Below, in pieces: positions 1 through 6,120 of a stretch of 10,375 nt of DNA. Positions within the stretch are counted from its first letter, which is position 1. Each line of letters starts with the position of its first letter. Origin of the DNA: JABDNZ01 sp050049805 (lineage in GTDB: Bacteria; Gemmatimonadota; Gemmatimonadetes; Longimicrobiales; Gaopeijiaceae); the NCBI GenBank assembly GCA_050049805.1, contig JASFVN010000143.1, positions 1 through 10,375 on the forward strand, given 5' to 3'. Both the position numbers and the translations under genes were made by a program. Below the pieces are notes generated by a model that was given only the letters and a program-made list of their open reading frames with translations, ran no database searches and was not told the DNA's origin.

Positions 1-107
1 ACATCGCCGTGTTTGCCGTAGCTTCAGGTTGGGGAGGAGACACGATCTGCTTCACGGGTTGGAGAGGCTGTCTCCGTGGGCCCGGCCTGGAATACGAGGA
101 AGGAACC

Positions 108-227
108 ATGGACCATGATCAGGATCCCCAAGAGTATGTCTGGACCGAGCGGGGTGTTCGCCTGACGATCCCCCTCTACGTTGCCATCGTTTTCCTGGTC
201 TTCTTCGGGGCAGGATCCTCTTTCTAG
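108..227 (+). CDS. 39-aa single-helix membrane peptide, unknown function
   Basis: The frame is open leftward to the window edge, but the start is set at the ATG at 108 because a strong ribosome binding site (GAGGAAGG, 96-103) sits 4 nt before it. The predicted peptide has an acidic, polar N-terminus (residues 1-16, rich in D, Q and E), then one hydrophobic helix at about residues 19-35 (starting LTIPLYVAIV), and ends in GAGSSF. This plan resembles the tiny accessory subunits of respiratory or transport complexes (CcoQ- or KdpF-like), but no family-specific motif is visible and I do not assign one. It could be the last gene of an operon lying left of the window. It converges on the four-helix membrane protein gene, with 54 bp between the stops. 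Its reality rests on the RBS and the clear membrane segment. Confidence 0.55.
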   Translation: MDHDQDPQEYVWTERGVRLTIPLYVAIVFLVFFGAGSSF

Positions 228-240
228 GGTCAGCACCCCC

Positions 241-300
241 GCTCAGGCAAGGACACCTCTCGTCAAATCACCACCCCTTGCTCAAACAAGGACCCCTTTG
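241..300. repeat. Imperfect direct repeat duplicating the 3' end and stop of the membrane protein gene
   Basis: Two 20-bp copies, at 241-260 and 280-299, agree at 16 of 20 positions (GCTCARRCAAGGACMCCTYT). They are 39 bp apart, exactly 13 codons. The right copy contains the last codons and TGA stop of the membrane protein (K-G-V-L-V-stop). The left copy, read in the same minus-strand frame past that stop, gives R-G-V-L-A-stop, with the second TGA at 243-245. The right half of the block also contains a weak inverted repeat, CCTTG-CTCAAA-CAAGG (276-291), too short for a confident terminator. Confidence 0.6.
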
Positions 301-731
301 TCCCTCATGGACCTCGCATAAAGGTAGAAGAGGAGGGCAAACACAAAGATCAGCAGGCTGAAGGCCGCTGCACCAGCCCCTCCCATGACCTCGAAACCGT
401 TTGCGAAACCGTAGTTGCGGATCGTCGTTACGACCATGCACAGAAACGAGACGAGGAAAACCGGTACGGCCAACTTCTTCCGGAGCAACAGGAGGATACC
501 ACCCAGGACTCCCCCCCACACCGCCAGGGCCCAAAACGCCACCAGCCACGCTGGAAATCCGTAGAAGAACTCCAACTGCTCGGGGGTGAAGTTGCCCATA
601 TACCATTCGGCCTGGGTTTCGGTCATGAGATAATCGAAGGCACCCATACCACTCCAGAGGAAGGCGAAGATGCCCACGACCCATAGGTGCCAGGGCGTGC
701 GAACGTTCGATGTGACTTGCTCTTCAGGCAT
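282..731 (-). CDS. 149-aa four-helix membrane protein, function unknown
   Basis: Four hydrophobic segments are visible, at about residues 14-37, 59-84, 87-107 and 118-138. A short basic turn (RKK, 84-86) lies between helices 2 and 3, and the tail is charged (RSMRDK). The start is placed at the ATG at 731 because AGGAGAGG lies at 735-742 just upstream on this strand; an in-frame ATG at 809 would only add 26 non-hydrophobic residues and has no such site. The N-terminal pattern TPWHLWVVGIFAFLWSGMGAFDY looks like a conserved small inner-membrane family that I have seen in Alphaproteobacteria and Gemmatimonadota, often under vague names such as 'sugar transporter'. I regard that name as unsupported. 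The region of helices 1-2 has many aromatic residues (W14, W17, W26, F32, Y34). It is divergent from BNR protein 1 and convergent with the 39-aa peptide. Confidence 0.85.
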   Translation of the reverse strand: MPEEQVTSNVRTPWHLWVVGIFAFLWSGMGAFDYLMTETQAEWYMGNFTPEQLEFFYGFPAWLVAFWALAVWGGVLGGILLLLRKKLAVPVFLVSFLCMVVTTIRNYGFANGFEVMGGAGAAAFSLLIFVFALLFYLYARSMRDKGVLV

Positions 732-1030
732 GAGCCTCTCCTGATCCAGGGATTTGGCGGCGGTCATTGGCAGGGAAAGGGCCATGGCCCGGGTCACCTG
801 GGACCACACGTCAAGCTTTCACGTTCAATGGGGGGAATGAGGCCCCTATTTCGCAAAAACCCGGCAATCTGTCAAGGAAGGAGAAGGTGACCTCGGGATC
901 GAGGGGAGCTTTGTTTCCGTGCCGCCCTTCCCTCCTTACTATTTCCCCATCGAGTCAGTCAGACCGAAACGGGTGGGCACCTTCCTCGTCCGGAAAGGGC
1001 ACCCGCCAGACCGTTCAGGAAGGGGAGATC
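732..1030. other. 299-bp divergent spacer between the membrane protein and BNR protein 1
   Basis: This spacer should hold promoters for both flanking genes. On the plus strand the best -10-like element is TACTAT at 937-942, with a poor -35-like TTTCCG at 914-919 (17-bp spacing); I rate this weak. On the minus strand no convincing pair is visible. The last 60 bases hold an inverted repeat (970-1005) and the AGGAAGGGGAG ribosome binding site of BNR protein 1 (1017-1027). The frame of BNR protein 1 stays open through most of the spacer, but its translation there shows no signal peptide or domain. Confidence 0.4.
970..1005 (+). promoter_or_regulatory. Possible stem-loop in the leader of BNR protein 1
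   Basis: A perfect 6-bp inverted repeat, CGGGTG (970-975) and CACCCG (1000-1005), encloses a second weaker pairing of CCTTCC with GGAAAGG around a TCGTCC loop. The structure ends 25 nt before the ATG at 1031 and 11 nt before the ribosome binding site, so it would lie in the mRNA leader. No known riboswitch or leader family is recognised. In GC-rich DNA a short inverted repeat of this kind can occur by chance. Confidence 0.25.
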
Positions 1031-4000
1031 ATGGGCACCTCGATGATCCGAATCGCACTGATCGTTGCCTTTTCGGCCGCCTCAACCACCACGGCCGCTG
1101 CCCAGGCAGAGGATTTCTACAGCGAGTTGCATTGGCGTTCCATCGGGCCGACCCGAAGTTCCCGGACCCGGGCGCTGGACGGCGTTCCAAGCCAGCCCAA
1201 CGTGTTCTATGCCGGCTTCGACAACGGAGGGGTGTGGCGCACCACCGACTACGGATCTACCTGGCATCCTCTGTTCGATGATCAACCCACGAGCTCCATC
1301 GGGGCCATCGCCGTGGCCCCGTCCGATCCGAACATCATCTATGTCGGAACTGGGGCCGGGATCATTCGTCCCGACCTCTCCACGGGGTTCGGGATGTTCA
1401 AATCCACCGACGCCGGGGAGACCTGGACGCACCTGGGGCTCCGGGACAGCCAGATGATCGCTGACATCGTGGTCGATCCCACCAACCCGGACCGCCTCTT
1501 CGTCGCCGTGCTTGGGCACCCCTACGGCCCCAACGAGGAGAGGGGGATCTTCCGCTCCCTGGACGGCGGATCGACGTACGAGAAAGTCCTCTACCGAGAC
1601 GAGTACACCAGCGGCAACGACCTGCTCCTGGACCCGTCGGATCCCAACACGGTGTACGCCACTCTGTGGCAACAGCAGGAGAGCTTCCGGGAAAGCGGCG
1701 CGTTCGGGGGGTCAGGGGAGAACATTTTCAAATCCACGGACGGCGGCACCACCTGGCGCCCCCTGACCGCCGGCCTCCCCTCCGTCATCCAGGCGAATCT
1801 GGCAGCCGCCCCCAGCGATCCCCAGGTTCTCTACGCCATCCTGGCGGGGGTGCCGGAAGCAGGTGAGGGTGCAGACAGGCGCACCACCACGGGCACGGTG
1901 GGGATCTTCAAGTCCGTGGACGCCGGAGAGCACTGGTTTCCGGTGAACGTACCGGCGGCGGCCACGGGGGAAGCCACCCCTCATGTCGATACCCGTCCTT
2001 TGGCCCGGATCGGCGGAGGAGACCTCCCGACCCTCACCGTGGATCCCGCCGACGAGAACATCCTCTACAGCGCCACAGTGGTCATGTGGAAGAGCCTGGA
2101 CGGGGGCGTGCACTGGTCGGCCGTCCGAGGCGCCTACGGGGGGGACGACTACCAGAAGATCTGGATCAATCCCAACAACCCGGACATCATCTTCACGGTA
2201 TCCGACCAGGGCGCGGTGATCTCGGCAAACGGAGGCGAATCGTGGAGCAACTGGTACACCCAGCCCACGGCGGCCATGTTCCACGTTACCGCTGACAACC
2301 ACTTCCCCTACCGCCTTTGCGCCGGGCAGCAGGACGCAGGATCGGCCTGCGTGCAGAGCCGGTCCATGGATGGAATGATCACCTTCCACGATTGGCACCC
2401 CGTCAACATCCAGGAGTACGGCATCGCAGCCCCGGATCCCCGGGATCCGGACATGGTCTTCGGGAGCATGCGTTCCGACGTGACTCTGTACAACCGAAGA
2501 ACCCGCCAGACCACCAGGGTCGGCCCCGACATGGGACCCCGGGGAGGACCTTTCAACCGGAACGTCCGCACCATGCCCCTGGTCTGGTCGCCGGTGGATC
2601 CCGACCTGCTCTTCTATACCTCCAACGCGGTATGGGAGACCCGGGACCGTGGAAACAGCTGGAGGCGCATCAGCCCGGATCTCTCCCGCCCGACCTGGGA
2701 TATCCCCGAGAACGCAGGGAAGTACGCCGAGCACGTCGAGCAGGGGCAGCAAGGGGTGATCACGGCCCTCTCGGCGTCACCTGTGGACGTTGGCGTGATC
2801 TGGGCTGGCACCGACGACGGAAACATCCAGGTGACCATGGATGGCGGGGGCACATGGAACGATGTGACACCCCCCGAGATCGAACCGTGGACACGGATCT
2901 TCAACATCGAGGCCGGCCACTTCGATACCGGCACCGCATATGCAGCGGCAAACACCATGCGAATCGACGACATGGATCCCCATTTCTGGCGAACTCATGA
3001 CGGGGGACGGACCTGGACTGAGATCAACAATGGAATCGCGGCAGGGGCACCAGCCAACTCCATTCGCGAAGATCCACGGAAGCCCGGGCTTCTTTACGCA
3101 GCCACCGAAACCCAGGTCTGGGTATCATTCGACGACGGTGACAACTGGACCTCCCTGCGCCTGGACATGCCCGCTGTATCTGTTCGGGACATCCGGGTCA
3201 AGGACGACTCCACCTGCATGTGCTCGGACCTGGTGGCGGGAACTCACGGCCGAGGGTTCTGGATCCTGGACAACCTCACGCCACTGCGTCAGATGGCTGA
3301 AGCCCAGGCCGCCGAGGTGGCGTACCTCTTCAAGCCCGCAACAGCTCTCCGGGTCCGCTTTGGCACCAACGATCCGACGGAGTGGACCCCTGAGCTCCCC
3401 CACGGAGAAAACCCTCTGCCCGGGGGCATCATCGATTACTACCTCCCCGCTGAGGTCAACGGCCCCGTTACCCTCGAGATCCTGGACTCATCCGGGATCG
3501 TCATTCGCTCCCTATCCAGCGATGATCCGGTCCTGGAGCCCGATCCTGCCCTGGATCCGGAGGGCTACGACAAGATCTGCCAGGAAGATCCCGCCGCTCC
3601 CAATTGCCGCGTGCCCTTGTACTGGCCGGCACCACAAATGGTCCTGTCGACCCAGAAGGGAATGCACCGGTTCTCATGGGATCTGCACTACGAGCCCCTG
3701 GGGGACGAGCCGAGAGCCGGCGGGGGTGCCACCGGGGCGGTACCGGGTCGAACGTATCCTCGAGTGCAATCTCCCTGGGCCGCCCCCGGTGAGTACCAGG
3801 TGCGCCTGACGGTAAACGGAGAGCGGTTCACCCAACCCCTCTCTTTGCGACTGGACCCCAGGGTCACGACCCCGGAAGAGGACCTTGCCCTAGTGGCAAC
3901 CCTCTCCAGGGAGATGTGGGATGGCGCCATGGCGGCCAACGCCGCTTACGAGGAGGCCCGAGCCCTCGTAACCGAGCTGGACGCCGCCGGGGACACCGAA

Positions 4001-4246
4001 GCCCGGGCCCAGGTGGAGGCGATCGCGCCAAGGGGTATCTCCCAGTCCTCCCGATTCTCCCCTGCTCCCACCGGAACCCCGACGCTTTCAGGGGTGAGCC
4101 GCGCCCTCATGAATGCGGCCATGTCCATGGAACGGTCCGAGATGGCCCCAACTGAACGGGACATCGCTGCCTGCGACGATGCCCGAGAGCAGTATCAGGA
4201 CGTGATGAGGCAGTGGAACGCCCTGAAGGAGTCTATCGGTGGGTGA
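1031..4246 (+). CDS. Exported Asp-box (BNR, VPS10/sortilin-like) beta-propeller protein 1, 1071 aa
   Basis: The start is the ATG at 1031, preceded by AGGAAGGGGAG (1017-1027) and followed by a Sec signal peptide with cleavage probably after AAA-QA near residue 25. Eleven Asp-box motifs (S/T-x-D/N-x-G-x-x-W/Y) start near residues 71, 125, 176, 235, 295, 355, 398, 537, 602, 655 and 699. This is the mark of VPS10/sortilin-type propellers, so residues 30-750 probably fold as two propellers. Residues 770-945 look like a beta-sandwich (FlgD-like) domain, split by an insert with C850 and C859. Residues 946-1071 are a mostly helical tail. Databases often name such proteins 'glycosyl hydrolase', but no catalytic residues can be identified; binding or scaffolding outside the cytoplasm is the safer role. 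Seven cysteines (430, 440, 729, 731, 850, 859, 1048) contrast with none in BNR protein 2. The 3' end overlaps the convergent EEP gene by 14 bp. Confidence 0.93.
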   Translation: MGTSMIRIALIVAFSAASTTTAAAQAEDFYSELHWRSIGPTRSSRTRALDGVPSQPNVFYAGFDNGGVWRTTDYGSTWHPLFDDQPTSSIGAIAVAPSDPNIIYVGTGAGIIRPDLSTGFGMFKSTDAGETWTHLGLRDSQMIADIVVDPTNPDRLFVAVLGHPYGPNEERGIFRSLDGGSTYEKVLYRDEYTSGNDLLLDPSDPNTVYATLWQQQESFRESGAFGGSGENIFKSTDGGTTWRPLTAGLPSVIQANLAAAPSDPQVLYAILAGVPEAGEGADRRTTTGTVGIFKSVDAGEHWFPVNVPAAATGEATPHVDTRPLARIGGGDLPTLTVDPADENILYSATVVMWKSLDGGVHWSAVRGAYGGDDYQKIWINPNNPDIIFTVSDQGAVISANGGESWSNWYTQPTAAMFHVTADNHFPYRLCAGQQDAGSACVQSRSMDGMITFHDWHPVNIQEYGIAAPDPRDPDMVFGSMRSDVTLYNRRTRQTTRVGPDMGPRGGPFNRNVRTMPLVWSPVDPDLLFYTSNAVWETRDRGNSWRRISPDLSRPTWDIPENAGKYAEHVEQGQQGVITALSASPVDVGVIWAGTDDGNIQVTMDGGGTWNDVTPPEIEPWTRIFNIEAGHFDTGTAYAAANTMRIDDMDPHFWRTHDGGRTWTEINNGIAAGAPANSIREDPRKPGLLYAATETQVWVSFDDGDNWTSLRLDMPAVSVRDIRVKDDSTCMCSDLVAGTHGRGFWILDNLTPLRQMAEAQAAEVAYLFKPATALRVRFGTNDPTEWTPELPHGENPLPGGIIDYYLPAEVNGPVTLEILDSSGIVIRSLSSDDPVLEPDPALDPEGYDKICQEDPAAPNCRVPLYWPAPQMVLSTQKGMHRFSWDLHYEPLGDEPRAGGGATGAVPGRTYPRVQSPWAAPGEYQVRLTVNGERFTQPLSLRLDPRVTTPEEDLALVATLSREMWDGAMAANAAYEEARALVTELDAAGDTEARAQVEAIAPRGISQSSRFSPAPTGTPTLSGVSRALMNAAMSMERSEMAPTERDIAACDDAREQYQDVMRQWNALKESIGG

Positions 4247-5969
4247 CGCTCTTCGGGCCAGCTGATTCAGCCGGATCCCTCGAGGTTCTCCCGATCGGGG
4301 GCAGCCGCTCAGGCACCTCCACGATCGAGAGATCGACGACCAGGGGAAGGTGGTCGGAGGTTCGGCGCGAATCCTCCTGATGCACGCCCAGCGCCACCAG
4401 GAGGTCCGCCGAGATTTCCTCGGCTTCGAAGGGGAAGGCGCGATCCACTGAAAGGGTGGAACCGGAAATGAGGACGAAATCCAGGCGTCCTGGGGAGAAA
4501 GGCTGGTCGTCGTTCCTCCAGGTAGCCATGGATCGGTCCGTAAGGCGGTAGCTGTCCACCGGGATCAAGTCTCCTTCCCCGTCCAACCCACTCACCAGGA
4601 GGTCCAAGGGAGTTCTGGACCCGACCAAATTCAGGTCTCCGCCGATTACCAGGGCGGGTCCGGAGTCCGATTCCCGTAAAGCTTCTGCGACGAACTCACG
4701 CAGGGTCCTAGCCTGGAGGATCCTGAGCTCGTCCTGAAAAGATCCGTCGTAACCGGCGCTTTGGAGGTCGATGGGAACGAAGAGGATGGGGCGCCCCTGG
4801 AAGTCGATCCAAGCACCCACGCTGGCCAGCCCCCGATCCCGCTCCAGGTCGAAGAGGCGCCGGGCTTCCGGGAACCGGTTGGCCAGAGCCTCCAGAGCAC
4901 CGTCAGGATAGGGCAGCAACTCCATAGCTGATTCCGGCCTGATCCCGATTCGGCTGGCCACCACGGTCTTTTGGCGTCCGCCGCTTTTTCCCAGCACGAA
5001 TTCCCAAGGGCGCCCGGAACCGAACTCCGGGCGAGCAAAGAAGAGCTGCAGCTCAAGCTCCGTCACAGCCCCGTACACCTCGTCCAGGAGGAGCACGTCC
5101 GGTTCCAATGCCCCCAGGATCCGAGCGAAACGCTCAGGCTGGTCCCGGAAGTTCTCGCTGGACACATTCCAAACCACGACCCGGAGATCCCCCCTCGGAT
5201 CGAAGGACTCGAACCAGCGGCCGGGAGGCCCCGGATTCAGGCGTGGGAGCCTGAGGACCGCAGGTTCCGTTCTGTCCACCACCACACCCTCTGCCTTGAA
5301 AATGAAGGCGACCCCGGCGGCCGGCCCCTCCAGATCTGACCGGCCACCCCCTCCCTCTTCCATCCGTCCCAGGCGGATCTCGAACCGGTCCGCCGAATGA
5401 GTGGGCGCCACAAGCAAGTCACGGAGGCTGCCGTTGGCGCGTTCACCAAGGGCACCTTCGGGCATCGCTTCTCGAAGAGCCATCCCGGAGCCGTAGCCGT
5501 CCGGGTCGATGCGATCCTCCCGGGACAGCTCCACCACGAGATCCACGCCGGGGAACCCTTCCACCGTGGTTCCCGTCTCCGGGTCCGCGTCGGTGTCAAG
5601 GAGGATCGAGATGGTACCCCGCATCGCCTGCGCGTTGACTTCACGACGGGTTTCCAGGGTAAAGAAGAGATGCCGCCCGTCGGCGGCGGCTTGAACGGCC
5701 CCTAGGTCCACGGCGCTGGTCTCAGGGACATCGGCCGGATCCACAAGGAGCGTCGGCACCCGGTCCCACTCCTGGAACCGACCGTCGGTCACCACTTCCA
5801 TCTCTGGAGGAGTGGGTCCCGCCGAGAATTCACTCGTGTCGGGCGCCGAACGGCCGAACAGGTCCGGGGTGGCCGTGCAGCCGAGGAGCAGCAATCCAAC
5901 GCATGACCCCGCCAGGGAACGGTGGACTACAGCCAGGGCCGGGCGACGCAGGGTCGAGGGTCTGTTCAT
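4233..5969 (-). CDS. Lipoprotein with CBM9/DOMON-like and endonuclease/exonuclease/phosphatase domains, 578 aa
   Basis: The N-terminus has arginines, a hydrophobic stretch and a lipobox L28-L29-G30-C31, so the product is probably a lipid-anchored envelope protein. Residues about 55-240 look like a CBM9/DOMON-type beta-sandwich (TDGRFQEWDRVP, then LFFTLETRRE and ISILLDTDADPETG). Residues about 260-548 carry the EEP-fold motifs in order: N268 (VVVWN), E297 (LLLDE), D445 and N447 (GGDLN), R495-L-D497, and S538-D539-H540. These are the metal-binding and catalytic positions of the DNase I, exonuclease III and inositol-phosphatase superfamily. Where DNase-like members have NxHL, this protein reads VPIDL (D401). 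The likely activity is hydrolysis of a phosphodiester or phosphomonoester outside the cytoplasm; the substrate cannot be told from sequence. The ATG at 5969 has no good ribosome binding site, but it gives the proper signal peptide. The gene diverges from BNR protein 2. Confidence 0.9.
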   Translation of the reverse strand: MNRPSTLRRPALAVVHRSLAGSCVGLLLLGCTATPDLFGRSAPDTSEFSAGPTPPEMEVVTDGRFQEWDRVPTLLVDPADVPETSAVDLGAVQAAADGRHLFFTLETRREVNAQAMRGTISILLDTDADPETGTTVEGFPGVDLVVELSREDRIDPDGYGSGMALREAMPEGALGERANGSLRDLLVAPTHSADRFEIRLGRMEEGGGGRSDLEGPAAGVAFIFKAEGVVVDRTEPAVLRLPRLNPGPPGRWFESFDPRGDLRVVVWNVSSENFRDQPERFARILGALEPDVLLLDEVYGAVTELELQLFFARPEFGSGRPWEFVLGKSGGRQKTVVASRIGIRPESAMELLPYPDGALEALANRFPEARRLFDLERDRGLASVGAWIDFQGRPILFVPIDLQSAGYDGSFQDELRILQARTLREFVAEALRESDSGPALVIGGDLNLVGSRTPLDLLVSGLDGEGDLIPVDSYRLTDRSMATWRNDDQPFSPGRLDFVLISGSTLSVDRAFPFEAEEISADLLVALGVHQEDSRRTSDHLPLVVDLSIVEVPERLPPIGRTSRDPAESAGPKSVTHR

Positions 5970-6120
5970 GCGAGAAAGCTAAACTGGGCAAACAGGAGGG
6001 AGAAAGAGTGAGCAGGCTTTTGATAGCGAAGAAGCTCCCTCGTATCTTCCACCCTTCACCTTTGGCCACATGAGAAGCCATCAGCATCACTGCGGACACA
6101 CAAAACGGCGAGAGCACATC
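5970..6120. other. 151-bp divergent spacer between the EEP lipoprotein and BNR protein 2
   Basis: The spacer must serve both genes. The plus-strand promoter for BNR protein 2 is listed separately. For the EEP lipoprotein no clear -35/-10 pair or ribosome binding site is visible on the minus strand; the bases just before its ATG read TTTAGCTTTCTCGC. Before the BNR protein 2 start there is only a weak GGCGAGAG (6107-6114). Confidence 0.4.
6020..6048 (+). promoter_or_regulatory. Predicted sigma-70-type promoter for BNR protein 2
   Basis: TTGATA at 6020-6025 (5 of 6 matches to TTGACA) and TATCTT at 6043-6048 (4 of 6 matches to TATAAT) are separated by exactly 17 bp. This would start transcription near 6055 and give a leader of about 65 nt before the ATG at 6121. 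It is the best promoter-like pair in the window, in an intergenic gap and correctly oriented. Confidence 0.5.

Noticed and set aside
9..107. Extension of the 39-aa peptide to an upstream ATG at 9
   Set aside because: The extension is Gly/Cys-rich with no domain or transmembrane logic, and the good ribosome binding site is immediately upstream of 108.
732..809. Longer start of the four-helix membrane protein at 809
   Set aside because: AGGAGAGG at 735-742 fits the ATG at 731, and the extra 26 residues add no recognisable signal or conserved sequence.
767..1030. In-frame upstream extension of BNR protein 1 to the ATG at 767
   Set aside because: The extra 88 residues are hydrophilic and low in structure, would bury the clear signal peptide, and the strong ribosome binding site lies just before 1031. 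Open frames of this size are common by chance in GC-rich DNA.
2430..2450. Tandem GGATCC-like repeats (CCCGGATCCCCGGGATCCGG)
   Set aside because: They encode the Asp-Pro-Arg-Asp-Pro turn typical of these propellers, so the repetition is explained by protein sequence.
1712..2752. 346-codon open frame antisense to BNR protein 1
   Set aside because: It mirrors the GC-rich codon pattern of the real gene, gives a His/Gly/Val-rich product with no motif, and lies entirely inside a confidently identified gene.
4290..4299. Palindrome CCCGATCGGG after the BNR1/EEP junction as a terminator or operator
   Set aside because: It has no loop, lies inside the EEP coding region, and GATC-centred palindromes recur across the window through Asp and Ile codons.
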